From Arachnopeziza araneosa (taxonomy: Eukaryota > Ascomycota > Leotiomycetes > Helotiales > Arachnopezizaceae), in NCBI GenBank assembly GCA_003988855.1, contig QYAI01000078.1:124001-188000 (forward strand): a DNA stretch of 64,000 nt, given 5' to 3'. The notes beneath the pieces were generated by a model that saw only the letters and a program-made list of their open reading frames with translations, did not search any database and was not told where the DNA came from. A program made the position numbers and the translations under genes. Each line of letters opens with the position of its first letter. Within the stretch, counting starts at the first letter, position 1. Shown in pieces: positions 1 to 11,213 of this stretch.

Positions 1-2172
1 AGCGTAGACCATGGCATCCTGCTAGATTTCTACGGTAATTATTCTTTGCAGTGTTCTTGTCCTTGGCAAAACTGATTTTTCTACTCACTTCAACTTGTAC
101 GAGGTTCGTGATCATCTGGCTCTGCTTCCAAGCTGGTACAACGATATCCTGTTAGTGAGGTCAGTCCCATCCTCCTCCTCTTCCTTGTCCTCGAAGAACA
201 TTTCTTGATCTATGCAAGTACTTAGGTTCTCGGAGTCTAATCGACGTGGCTTCGGCTAGAGTAAGGCCAACCGGAGGGGCGCTTGTTGTCGCAACAATGT
301 ACTGAGCTGTTGCTGCTTTCTTAGGTCCTTGGTCAGGTCGGCATGGAATCTATCTAGCTGCGTAGTGATTCTTTTCTCGTTCATCGTTTAATTAATGAAA
401 TAATATCTGGTTTTGGGATTTTAAGGATATGTTTCATCCACTGCAAAGAGTCAGCTAGGGAGTATAGGAAGGGACACGACGTGCATACTAGATACCATAG
501 ATAGGCGCCAACAAAAAAGTAGGAGCACTAGATCTAGCGCGTCTTCTTCTATTCGGCACCGAGGACCTTGCGAAACTACTTAATCTTTTCGCGGATCGCT
601 ACTTACTTGGCCGATGAATCGACTATCTTCTCCAAGTTTCCTGCCAAAGCAGCTTGATCCGTTGGGATTTTGCCAGATCTCAGCTCATGCTTCCCGCTCT
701 ACCAAATTCTATGACAGTACAGAGATCAAGAGGTGTGGTATTCCCGAGCTGGTGTAATCTTCCTGCCTCGAATACTCTCCTGGTACTTTTCGAGAACCTT
801 GATGGATAAGTAACGGGGAAATAGATGCTGAAGCTCTTTATCGACTTGTGTTCTTGTCAATTTCTGCCACTAGAGAATATCATGTGGGGACTCTGAAGCC
901 CGGTAGCCTTGCTATTCGCTTTGAATGTCGTGGGTCTAAGAACCCAAGGGAGTTGAGATTCGGTGGACTGGGTTAAAGGTGCGGAATTCTTCAACAAGTT
1001 ATTGCTTCTTTCTCGGGCTTTGCTCTCGTCGGTTGGTGTCCTATCCATGAAGCAAATGCCTTCGTCTGGATAACCTCCAACATGTTTGGTGTCGACCCTT
1101 GTTCCCAGCAAATGAAGGCAAACATTACAATCCGAAACAGATACCAGAACCACATCTCAATTATATTTGACCCTGCTTCCACTGCATTGATATTTCCGTT
1201 CTATTGTAGATGTCATTCGATCCCTTGGTGCAGCGTTGTGTATTGCGTGGTGACGCGTTTGAGGCCACCTGTGTTCGAGTAGGTGAAAGAGAGATCGATA
1301 TCTCATTTGGATCTTGCTCGGAGCTTGTGGAGGATGGTCTGGATAGATGTTGTAATTAGTCATCTGTAAAAGATATGGTGACTTGTGGAAGGGGTACAGG
1401 CATTTCTTGCATTGATGACGTCTCTTCTGCTGCGAAACTGTGACAAAATCGGGGGGTATCCCCGAGGTGATGGACTCTCCACAGGAGGGAATCTCTGCTT
1501 ATTCAGCTGTTTCATATATAGCTCAAACAAAGAAATACAAGAACATATTCTTACGTATTTCCTATCTTGTCGGATGGAAGAGAACCCTCCCTTTTATACA
1601 TTTCCTCCTCATATTCTCACGACTTCACCAACCCTTGAATTCGAAGTTTGAGCAATCTGATTGCGATTCACTAATGACAATCAACGTAAATTTGTGTCCA
1701 AATTAGTTGAAAATTTAGGAGTTCTAAAGATTGTCTTTCCGTGACTCAATATTGAAACTGTTTGTCAAGTTTGAAATGCATGGAGCAGCCTTGTTTGATG
1801 GTGAATAATTGATAGTTGGTGTAGAACTAACACGGGATTGCTACGATGGTCAACGAATTGGATGATGGAATTACTATAGTGGCCTGTCAACTGCGATTGT
1901 GATCAAAGTAAAAGCTTAGTTTGGAGAAATCATAGGGCATGTAAGATGATTGGTCTGCAAATCACAGTTCACTGCAACGAAGACTTCAGGCATGTGCAAT
2001 TTTCTCAATTATCCGGAGCTTGCTGCTCAAATTCGCCCTAATTAGGCATACGCAAAGGGGTATCTCAGCAAACCGTCCCATGTAAATCAGCAAGCAATTA
2101 TCCATCCCATTAATAATCAAGTCCACCCGGGAAGAAAGGCAAAGTTCATCTCACATCCCTAGCAACCGCGCT
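1..2172. other. gene-poor stretch with decayed coding traces
   Basis: No intact gene is visible in this 2.2-kb stretch. On the minus strand, 869 down to 549 reads as a coding-like frame broken by four internal stops, and short glutamine- and lysine-rich frames occur near 210-380. The rest (about 1200-2170) is AT-rich with only short overlapping frames on both strands and no recognisable domain. It is probably a decayed gene plus the downstream flank of the coiled-coil gene at 2173. Confidence 0.4.
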
Positions 2173-3615
2173 TTACTTGGAAGTACCAGCAGTTCTAGTG
2201 GTATTAACACTAGGGGGTTTGCGGTAAGCAGGTGCCTGAACCCAACCCCAGTGAGCGGTGGAGTGCTCGCTTGACATGGTATCGTAAGCATCCTTCAAGT
2301 CGGAGTCCTGGAGAATAGCCTCGTTGCTACCAACTTGAAAGGTTGGGTAGATCTTCTTGAAGAGCTTATTGAAGCTGACAACGAATGGGGTATTCTGGTT
2401 AGCGGCGCCGTAGAGCTTGCCAAATCTCTTCATGTTGGTGGCCCAATTGAGGATGTCGAGAAACATAGTGAATTCCATGTGCTCGCGAACCACCGCAGCA
2501 GGAACTCCAAGATAATAGGTCTCAAAATCCTTAGAAGGGATGCTGTTGGCCGGATCAGTGAACAGGACAGCATCAATGGCAACACACGCAAGCTTGATTC
2601 CATCCTCGCCGTTGTTGATAACAATTTGATCCCGGGGACGACCTCTAATGTCAAACTCATACTTGCGGGCACGGATATCGGCAGCGAATTGGCGGAAGAC
2701 CTTCAAAAGTTGGCTATCACCTTCCAACTCAGCGACGCGAGCTTGAAGAGCCTGGATATTGTCGTCATCGTAGCTCAATGTCAATTGAGTACCGCAAGAC
2801 TTTGAAGAACCAGCTTGGAGATCAGAGGTAAAATCGTTCACCTGATCCTCAAGACTCTTGATATGTGCCTCCTGCTCCTTGATCTGATTGATTTGCCCAT
2901 CGATGATGCCTTCGGCGGTGGACAGGCGAGATTGCAAATGAACACCGCTAATGTCCGAGGGAGGAATAGGAATTGCGGCGTATTTCTCCTCAAAGTCCTC
3001 CTTCAATGCAGCCAACTCCTTTTCCAAAAGACCCAAAGCCTCTCGCTCCATAGCCAACTCAAGTTTTAGACCGGTGCAAAGGTCTTTTTGAGGCTGAAGC
3101 CCACCTTCTAATTGGAGCGAGTTCATTTGAGTGTCAGCAAGCTCTTTCTTGACCTCACACAGTTCCAAGTCCAATTTTGATGCACAAATACGGTCTGCCA
3201 GTTCCTTGGTCTCGAAAGCTTTGTTGGCAGCAACCTGGTGATCCTCCGACAAGTAGTTGATCTTTCTCTGCATGGACTCCATGTCTCCTCTGAGCTGATA
3301 CATGGTAGTCTCCAACTTGATGCGCACCATGTCTTCATCCCGTAGGCTAGACACCAACTTCTCAATCTTCTTGGTCTTCTCCTCAATCTCTAAAATATCC
3401 TTGACCCCTTGGCCCTTGAGCTTCAGGAGTTCATTCTTGGCAGCAGCGAAGTCGAAAGCAGGCTGGGGAATATTGTCAATGTGGTCAGTGTTGAAGAATT
3501 CGGTGGGGTCAGAAGTCTCGTCCGTGGTGGATGCGCGGCTACCGTACTCGATCTGGGAAGCTGGATCGATGTTGATGGTACCCACGGCAATAACAGGAAC
3601 CTCCATGTTGGACAT
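2173..3615 (-). CDS. coiled-coil protein with a C-terminal domain shared with the gene at 25044
   Basis: Single-exon gene of 480 aa. I place the start at the first ATG (3615, Met-Ser-Asn-Met); the frame is open about 32 codons further upstream but without an ATG, so a 5' exon is possible. Residues about 50-275 are rich in Leu/Glu/Lys heptads and should form long coiled coils. Residues about 307-450 form a compact non-coiled domain with the motifs IDAVLFTDP, YYLG and FLDILNW. The same pattern (A-x-DA-V, Y-x-x-Y-G, FL-x-IL-x-W, then spaced Phe) occurs in the protein at 25044-26189, so the two look like paralogues. No signal peptide or membrane segment is seen. The function is unknown; a cytoplasmic scaffold is a guess. 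Confidence 0.75.
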   Translation of the reverse strand: MSNMEVPVIAVGTINIDPASQIEYGSRASTTDETSDPTEFFNTDHIDNIPQPAFDFAAAKNELLKLKGQGVKDILEIEEKTKKIEKLVSSLRDEDMVRIKLETTMYQLRGDMESMQRKINYLSEDHQVAANKAFETKELADRICASKLDLELCEVKKELADTQMNSLQLEGGLQPQKDLCTGLKLELAMEREALGLLEKELAALKEDFEEKYAAIPIPPSDISGVHLQSRLSTAEGIIDGQINQIKEQEAHIKSLEDQVNDFTSDLQAGSSKSCGTQLTLSYDDDNIQALQARVAELEGDSQLLKVFRQFAADIRARKYEFDIRGRPRDQIVINNGEDGIKLACVAIDAVLFTDPANSIPSKDFETYYLGVPAAVVREHMEFTMFLDILNWATNMKRFGKLYGAANQNTPFVVSFNKLFKKIYPTFQVGSNEAILQDSDLKDAYDTMSSEHSTAHWGWVQAPAYRKPPSVNTTRTAGTSK

Positions 3616-5395
3616 GGTGGTAGGTGTTAGAGTTGGGAATCCAGGTAGTGAAGGTCCAGGAAGATCGAGAATTGGGGTATTTGTATCCCTAGCGTCTCGG
3701 TTAGCGACCAATAATAGAGATGTGAATAGTAAACAAACCTGGGAGCAAACATCGGAGAATAGTTGTTGCGAGACTGGAGGCGGTGTAAAAGTCTTTCATG
3801 CTCCTGAAAATCAGACTAGCTAGACACTTTTTCACGTGAGCAATTTCATTGTCGAAGTGAATAAAGTACAATCAAAACAGGATTTTTGCTGTCGAAAAGT
3901 CTAAAGCTGCAAATTCGAACTGTTTAGTTTTCAATGTCAAAGTAAACAAAGTACAATTAAATAAGATTTTTACTTTCTAAAAGTCTAAAGCTATATATTT
4001 AAGCTGTTCACTTAAATGCAAGTTCTTAAAGTTAAAGTAAACAAAGTACAATTAAACAAGAGTTTTGCTATTTAAATGTTTTAAGAAATAGATTCAAGCT
4101 GTTTACTTAAATGCAGGTTCTTAAAGTCAAAGTAAATAAAGTACAATCAAACGAGAGTTTTACTCTTTCAATGTCTAAAGTAATAAACTCGAACAATTCG
4201 CTTAGATACAGATTTTAAAGTTGATTATTACAAATGTAAATGGCTATGGTGCTGGTTCTCTGGCTGGCGCTGGCAGAGTTGCTAGAGCCGAGTTCAAGTC
4301 GAGGTCTGCGTTTGGAACGTATTACAAGGCGCACAGAGAGTCCAGTCACAACCGCAGGCGCGTCAAGCAGTGAAAATCATGGACAGTATCGGTGCTGGTA
4401 ACGAACAAGCTGTTCACGCGTCGTCGAGGCTCTATAAAGTTCGCACCTGCCTGGCACGCTGTGTGTGCTAAGGCAAATAAAGCGCAGCACGATTCACACA
4501 GCCTCACACAGACTTGTAAGATGGCACTACTGATAATCCAGATCTTCGTACAGCGGGGTGGGGAGCTTCACCTAGGCCGCATAGTTGACACCATTATCTG
4601 GATCCTCCCTACCGTACGATCCAGGGTCGGGTAGTCCGCGACTTGCACTCTTCTATCCTGGAGTGACACACTCTTTATATATCTGATCGATACCGAACAA
4701 ACCACTGTAAAACCTTGAGGTTTGAGCCTCTGTTTGCCAAGCAGTTTTAGTTTGCAAGTCAGATTAATACACTGCTCGTTGTTTGTCTAAGTTTCAAAGT
4801 CGATAAATCAAATATAAAACTTTTTCTTCATCTAAATATTCAAAGTCGATATTAAAAGTGAATGACTATAAATGTAAACCAGTCTTCTCTGTACAGGTAT
4901 TCAAATTCGATATTTGAAAGTTAATTACTTGTTTAGAGATTTCAAATCAATGACTGTATATACAGACGCTTTTTCTTTACTTAAGTACTAAACATATATA
5001 AACGATATTTAATGTAGGAGAACAAGAAATAAGCTTCACACCAGAGCACTCTTTGAAGAAGGCATTCCCAATCTATGGCAACTAACGTAATTAACCTTCG
5101 CAATTCTTTTCGAGAAATAATTTTGTACATGGACTACATTAGCTTATAACAACGCTTGTAATTTACGATCTGTGCAGCTCTATACCTCTATAAGTCGTTG
5201 TGGTACTTGACGTACTCGTAGCGGTAAGGTAAAGTGTCCTTATTTTTAGTATTGGAGTTTTCCCAGTAAAAGCTTAAGTGAAATAAGACGGGTTTGAATC
5301 AGTTCGAGAGTAATAATATTGCATGATGGGATTTCTTTTCTGTTGATATCTAGCTGTCTTCTGAAAATATCTATATTCTCAAACTATTTGAACGG
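3616..5395. other. AT-rich intergenic stretch with repeats
   Basis: No gene is recognised. It contains four tandem copies of an 85-95 bp unit (3851-4220), a GC-richer island (about 4240-4640) with only unconvincing short frames, and a second set of degenerate AT-rich repeats with CAAAGTCGATA-like cores near 4790-4960. The whole may be one decayed repeat block between the coiled-coil gene and the NLR-like gene. Confidence 0.5.
3851..4220. repeat. four-copy degenerate tandem repeat, unit 85-95 bp
   Basis: Units begin at about 3851, 3936, 4031 and 4126. Each starts with a GTCAAAGTAAACAAAGTACA-like core, continues with AATTAAA-CAAGAGTTTTGCT and ends in CTTAAATGCAGGTTCTTAAA-like sequence. Spacings are 85, 95 and 95 bp. 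Copies differ by scattered substitutions, many of them A/G or C/T. No open frame runs through the array. Confidence 0.75.
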
Positions 5396-8300
5396 CTAAT
5401 TCTCTGGTCGTCGACCACGGTCTAATCTAATCTGATGCTCAACTTTGTCTTTCCGAGCGGTATGCCGGCTCATGATGCCTCTTTGTTCATCAAGGCCATC
5501 TCGAAGGGCCCTTTCCATGGCGCTGAATTTACCGCATCGCTTATTTACATTTGCACCGTGGTCAGCGAAGAGCTGCGTGAAGCGACTCCACTCTGGGTAC
5601 AACAGGGAGTAGTATAGTGGGGTTATATCCTGTGGCCCCTCTCCAATATCGACCTTTGCGCCCGCGTCCAAGAGTAATTTGCACACTCCGTACCGTGACA
5701 TTGACAAGGCCAGAATGAGGAGCGGTCTGCCTTTAGGTGTCCTCATGTTGGGATCAAAAAAGCCTCGTTCAAGCCAAAAGCAGATAATATCACTGAGGCC
5801 TACCATGATGCAGACGAATAATGGTTTCTTGATATCGCCACATCTGTAATCTAGCTGTTGCAAATCCATTCGATTACCGAAGGCTCGAACGGTTGTAACT
5901 CTCTCTTTGTGGGTGATTCTTTCGTCGTTGGTCACCCACTTCAAGTACTGTTTTGTCGGATTTAATGGATCACCGCAGAAGTCTAAAAGACGTCGCTTTT
6001 GGGAAACGCTCATTGCGTTCCCCACAAAGGGAGCATGAAGAATCCAGTCACGACAGTACCGTTGAAACTCTTTTACAGATGAGTCCATCAAGCGTCCCCT
6101 AAACCCTGACCACCATGTCCAAAATTGTATCGAGACTTGAACAGCTAAGCAGTGGGATACCGCAGGCTCCCAGAGGTTACCGCTGAAGAATTCCTGGACA
6201 GACAGATGAGCAAATCGGCAAACTTGTCTCTCCCTTGACTTTGAATCTTTAGCCACGACGATAAGGTTCTTGCAGATAGACAGCAGTTTAGGTAGCTTAA
6301 GGTCTATTACTAGGGTGAACTCCTCATCAGGTTCCTGCTGGACGGCAAGGACGAGTTCGTCAGGTGAAAGGGGTCGCCAAGAAGCCATGAGCCACTGGAA
6401 AGCACGATCTGCATATTTACGAAGTCTTGGGTCAATACTATGGTAGATCTTCTCGTAAGCAGCTTTGAGGCCATGGGGAAGGGTTGGAAGCCACTTCAGG
6501 ACTTCCTTTTCAGTCTCTAAAGCCAACAAGTCATCAATATGTAAAGCAGCCCATAGGAACCTTGAAATATGATCAGTCAGTGCTGCCGCCTTTGTTTGGA
6601 CATGTACTGGAGGAGAAGGCGATATTGTCTCTCACTTACATGCCTTGACTCTTCTCCCGGAAAACTCGTAATACTTCATCACTGGTACGTTGGGACATCT
6701 GCTCAAGACACCAAGTACTTCGCGACATCTTGAACTGGACGTACTTCTCGATATCACGCTGGTTGTGTGTGGCTTTGATTTCGAGGTTGTTAGTGTTGTA
6801 AAACCGCTCTATCAAATCCTTGTCGTTCCTGCTGGCGATAAAGATCTTAAGAAGTCTCGTAGAGTTACAGACCAGTGATTCTAGAGTATCAAGAAGCTTG
6901 TGGCGGGTCTTTTCATCGCATTCGTCAAGACCATCAAGAATGATGCTGCTCCGACTGTAACCATTGACTAGGTTCAGGAGTATGTCGCCGCATTCTTCGA
7001 TCGTGAATTGGCTAGACGCAAAAGAAGCGCTTTTCTTTTTTGCGTATGCCTCTGCAATACACGACCTGACTTGAACACTGCCGATATTTGAAGATAGCTG
7101 CCGAATTATGCTGCGGATAACAGGTGCAGGATCATTTCGATCGCTCCTATTACGGTCGCAGAAGAAATATGCTAGTGCTTCGTTGCTGTGTGAAGGCCGC
7201 TTCTGGTTTAATATTTCGTCGACAACTCTTGTCGAGAGCTTCGTTTTTCCGGCGCCAGCTAACGATAGTAAGCAACTTGTAATCGGACACGGCATGTGGA
7301 TTCAATTAGAAAGTGAGCGTAAAAGTACTTACGGATACCATGTAGCCATAGAATTGTTGACTGCTCGGTGCTCTGCCATTTCTTGTAAACGAGATGTTTT
7401 AATAGCCATTCACAGGTGCCTTCGAGTCTATCAGCTCTGGCGTTGTACAAATCTGTGACGTGCGGAATGTCAGAAATCCACATTAGAATCTCACAGGCCG
7501 TTTTCTCAGTTAAGTCGCTCAGCAATTGATCCCGCCCGTGATCTATTCTCGCCATTTTCTCATTGAGTAATGATATTCCTGCCTCAGCTTGAGTACTTGG
7601 CTTCTGGTCAAGCAAACGGAACAGCAATTCGAACTTCTTCCCTAGCAGCTGTCGTGATCTCACGCCGATGACATGGTCGCAACTGAGGGCTGCACGCTCG
7701 ACACGATCCTGTAAGCTCTGGAGTTCCGAGATGGAATCCGCAAAGTCATTCGCGTTGAAGAGACCAGGAATAGCATCCTGAAATGGCCAGGATAGATGTG
7801 ATTTGATTGCACTACCGAGAGATGCTAGAATGTATTCGTATAAATCAACCATGCTTCCCTCGAGTGCGGATGACACCTCGTGGTCCGCCAGTGTTAACTC
7901 GATACCGTCAAAGTACAAGCCCCGAATTATCTTGCATCGTGTAATGGCATGGCTCACTTGTTCTAGCCCAATCAAGATGCCGGCCGCTCGTTCGCTCTGC
8001 ACTATTGCTACCTATTCTTCAGATCAAACTCTTGAACTGTTAGTAGGAGAGGCAGTCATCCTACCTGCAACAAAAGACGAAATGGAGCCCAAGGCAGGAC
8101 TGCGCACCCAGGGTCATACTGAGCAGCAAAAAGACCTGCTTCTTTGCATCTATTCAGCCACACGATGATGCTTCTAGTCACGTCCCGAAGCATTACCGTT
8201 CGGCCTGCAACATCAATTTTCCGACCACTAGACTCAGCTTTTTCGTTCTCCTCCTTCATAGCCTGCAATAAACCGTCCAGTATAGGGCCTCCATGGCTTC

Positions 8301-8571
8301 TCGCAGGCTGAGAATCTGCTACTAATTTTCGGATAGCCTTAGCACTCATCTTACCCGCGTCGTCAACTCTTTTACCAAGCCTCTTCAATGCCTCGTCCCA
8401 TAATGAGCCTGGGGCGTCAGAGAATCGTGTGACGGCAAAGATGTGGTCAGCAGCCGTGGCAGGGGAAGATCTGTCGGCCATTGTCAAGCCGTCGGGACGA
8501 TCAGTTACCGCTTCATCAAGATCTCCTCGGATCTGACTGAGGTCATAAGCAGCAGATGTATTTTGAGCCAT
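5396..8571 (-). CDS. NACHT-ankyrin STAND protein (fungal NLR-like receptor)
   Basis: Four exons on the minus strand: 8571-8065, 8011-7333, 7258-6640 and 6560-5396. All junctions are GT-AG and the joined frame of 2,970 nt gives 989 aa. Residues about 80-320 match the helical N-terminal region found before fungal NACHT domains (WAPFRLLLQV motif, DUF7708-like). The NACHT domain has Walker A GIPGAGKT at 394-401, rebuilt exactly across the second intron, and Walker B LDGLDECD at 503-510. A winged-helix-like region (LKAAYEKIY) follows, then about three irregular ankyrin repeats at roughly 850-980 (LLLDAGAKVD, FADHGANVN). Family knowledge: such proteins are NTP-driven switches in non-self recognition. 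No known N-terminal effector domain is obvious. Both catalytic motifs look intact. Confidence 0.9.
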
Positions 8572-9343
8572 AGAGCCTTGTACGCAAGCGCCAGTACCAA
8601 CTCACGGTAGCCAACTTCTCTTGCGACCTGCGAATCGCTGAAGGAATGAGAACGTTAAACGGGCACAATATCTCACATCCAAGGGTTCATAAACTGCAAT
8701 GGTAAGTCAAGACGGGGGTCAAAACACTGAATCTGTTCGCTCGGTATGCCCCGCTCATGTTCGAATTTGCTCAACGAGGCTGTGAATTCACGTGCCGTTC
8801 TGTCACGAGACTAGATTGTGGGATAGGGCCTCGATGGATGGGTTCAGATTAGTCAGCGAAAGACCGCACTAAGTTAACTTATAAGTACCATAGAGAGCAA
8901 TCAAAGGAGCTTTCACGAAAATATTCGTTTTGTCTTGTCTCCTAACATGTCCAGCAAGAGGAGTAGGCGCAGACAGGGGTTGATATGCAGTTGAAGAAGT
9001 TTAGCCAAAAAATGTACCATGAAAATTGTCCGATATGAAGCCGATATCAAATCATACTGTAGGTTACTTATTTTCCAAAGTCCAACAGTGTAATTTCAAG
9101 CAGAAGCTTAACTTTAGATTTTGAAAGTCAAAAACTGCTAATGGAAACTTTTATTTATATGAGAGAAACTAGATATGTGCAAAAATAATACTACGAAACA
9201 AGAATCCAATTCATGCTACATGAAAAACGGCATCAACAAAACAAAAACCATAACCGTGACTGAAACCGAAGAACCTCCCCTAAAAAGACGCTTAGTTAGC
9301 AAATCCTATCCATGAAAATCTTCAATCAACAACTCAGTCCAAC
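8572..9343. other. intergenic, nothing recognised
   Basis: This is the shared space between the start of the NLR-like gene (8571) and the 3' end of the cutinase-like gene. It becomes AT-rich after about 9000. A short stretch near 9070-9135 resembles the repeat vocabulary of 3.9-5 kb. No gene is seen. Confidence 0.4.
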
Positions 9344-10297
9344 TCACCTCATCAAACCCTCACTTTTACTCGTGCTTGTGCTGGTGCTGGTGCTCGTACT
9401 CGTGCCTGTGCTGGTGCTCGTGGTCCCATTTGTATTCGTCGTCTTGTTTCCCGCAACCATATCAACAACAAACTGGGCAGCCTGGCTTCCAAATACCTGT
9501 ACATAAGAGATATGCACTAGGATACTACTTCCCGAATCGCAGTATGTGTCGTTGGCGTTGCAGTATGATTGAGTTCTCGAAGCATATGACGAGCAAGCGG
9601 CTGTATTGATGCGGGGGAAGACGCCGGATTTTGTGCTGTTGCCGACATCTTGGGGGAGGTTGGGAACGTGAGTGGGATCGCCCATCTGGATTATTGCTAC
9701 GACTGTGGTTATGACGTGTTAATGGAGAGTCGGAACAAGAACGAGGAGAGAAGGAGGGTGTACTGTTTTTTGATAAGGAAGTAGAGAGTGCTGTTGTGGA
9801 GTTGAAAACTATTCCAGCAAGGGCTGTATCGTCCGTGCCGCAGAGGACGTCGCCTACTACTTGTGCTCCCTATTCAATTCGTCATCCATAAAGTTCTCGA
9901 GCATCAAGTGGGGAGGACTTACTTGAGAATATCCCATCAAAGCAATCTTTGAACTCGGACACCGTGTAACATAATTTTGAATTAAGTCGCTCATAGCAGC
10001 TACACCTGACGCCTCAGAAAACGTGTAATTGGTGAGCGTAGCAGGGTAAGCAACCGCTTCGGAATCGGAGCCTGGAATTGCTTGCTGGACTTTTGTCGCC
10101 ACTGCTCCGATAACTCCTTCACCTGGTGGTTCGGTGCTTGCCCGAGCGACGATCATATGAACGCCAGTGGCGCATGTCGTGTTTGCTGCAGGTGAGTTCC
10201 CCGCTCTGATATGAAGAGAGTGCGTATCGGATGACGATATTGTGTGAAAAGTTGTAACGAGGCCAATTACGACACCGAAGATCGTGATGCTTCTCAT
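9344..10297 (-). CDS. secreted cutinase / acetylxylan esterase-like enzyme (CE5)
   Basis: Three exons: 10297-9923, 9869-9764 and 9702-9344; 279 aa. A hydrophobic N-terminal signal peptide is followed by the alpha/beta-hydrolase fold of the cutinase family. The nucleophile motif GYSQ-GAQ is split exactly by intron 1 (Ser124). VVGDVLCG and VAIIQMGDPTHV follow, then the Asp/His part of the triad in the CDSG and VHISYVQVFG segments, with paired cysteines as in the family. It should hydrolyse ester bonds in cutin or acetylated polysaccharide outside the cell. The C-terminus carries an unusual run of alternating Ser and Thr encoded by a hexamer-like DNA repeat (9361-9424), which could be an O-glycosylated tail. 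A TATATAA-like box lies about 75 bp upstream of the ATG. A GTGAGT overlaps the stop codon, so a tiny extra 3' exon is possible. Confidence 0.85.
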
Positions 10298-11213
10298 GGC
10301 TGAGTTCCTACACCCCGGAGTGTGATTTCAAGACTAACGAGTAGATTGAAAATCGCCTTCGAAGTTAGTCTTTATATATTGCTAGGATTCATCATGCCTC
10401 GGTACGCTCAATCATCTCGCGCAGTTTTGAAGATCAATAATTGGTGGCAGAGTCGATTTGTGTGGACATAATCTTCAAGGTTCACACCAAGATGCATGAA
10501 TCCGATTGGAGGGCCCGAGTTCCAATCGCTTCAATTACCGCATTGAGCAGGAGTTGTTTTGATTACTGTCTCGATTCCCTAGCAATGCACCGTCATTTTC
10601 AGCTCAACTGTCCTTCACACGTGACTAGCCAAATGTACTTCCGTTCTCAGAGTACACTTTTTCTTCTAATTTTTAACAAGATTGTAGATTTCTATATTTT
10701 GATTAGCATTTTATCTGCAGAGCGCTGAATGTAATTTTCGCTGTTATTTGAGATACAGAGTAGCTTAGGGTGCAATATTAGGTAGGCAGTGTTGCAATTT
10801 TCTAGGCACATGGGTGCTGCTCTTTGCAAAACCTACGTACTACTTTTTAAACAAAACCACGCAATGCTTTCTAGCCTTTCAGATTTGTGTGACGCTTTAA
10901 ATCCTGGGTATTTCTCAACCAGCCTAGATTTCCAGGGGTATTTTCGCCCATGATTACGTCCAGGGATTTTCAAGTTCGCGTAAATCAAATCTCACCCCTC
11001 ACGCCCTGGCTTTTGCGTAAGCTGCATCTCAAGACTTCTCAACGTCCGCGTGGCCTTCAGTGGCTTATAGAAATTTCTTTATTTGGTACCTGTTGTTCAA
11101 GTATATAAGTTATTTCCATCAGGCTTTTCTATGCTCAACTCCTTCGCATCTTCTCACACTGAAGTATTACCACTCAAAACCTTTTCTTATCTTACAACAT
11201 TTCAACACCCATC
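10298..11213. other. divergent promoter region
   Basis: It separates the cutinase-like gene (minus) from the beta-lactamase-like gene (plus). A TATATAA box lies at 11102-11108, about 105 bp before the plus-strand ATG, and the last 60 bp are CT- and CA-rich as in fungal 5' leaders. No coding region is recognised. Confidence 0.4.
11102..11108 (+). promoter_or_regulatory. TATA-like box
   Basis: TATATAA about 105 bp upstream of the ATG of the beta-lactamase-fold gene, in a CT-rich leader. Position and sequence fit a fungal core promoter element; there is no direct proof. Confidence 0.35.
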
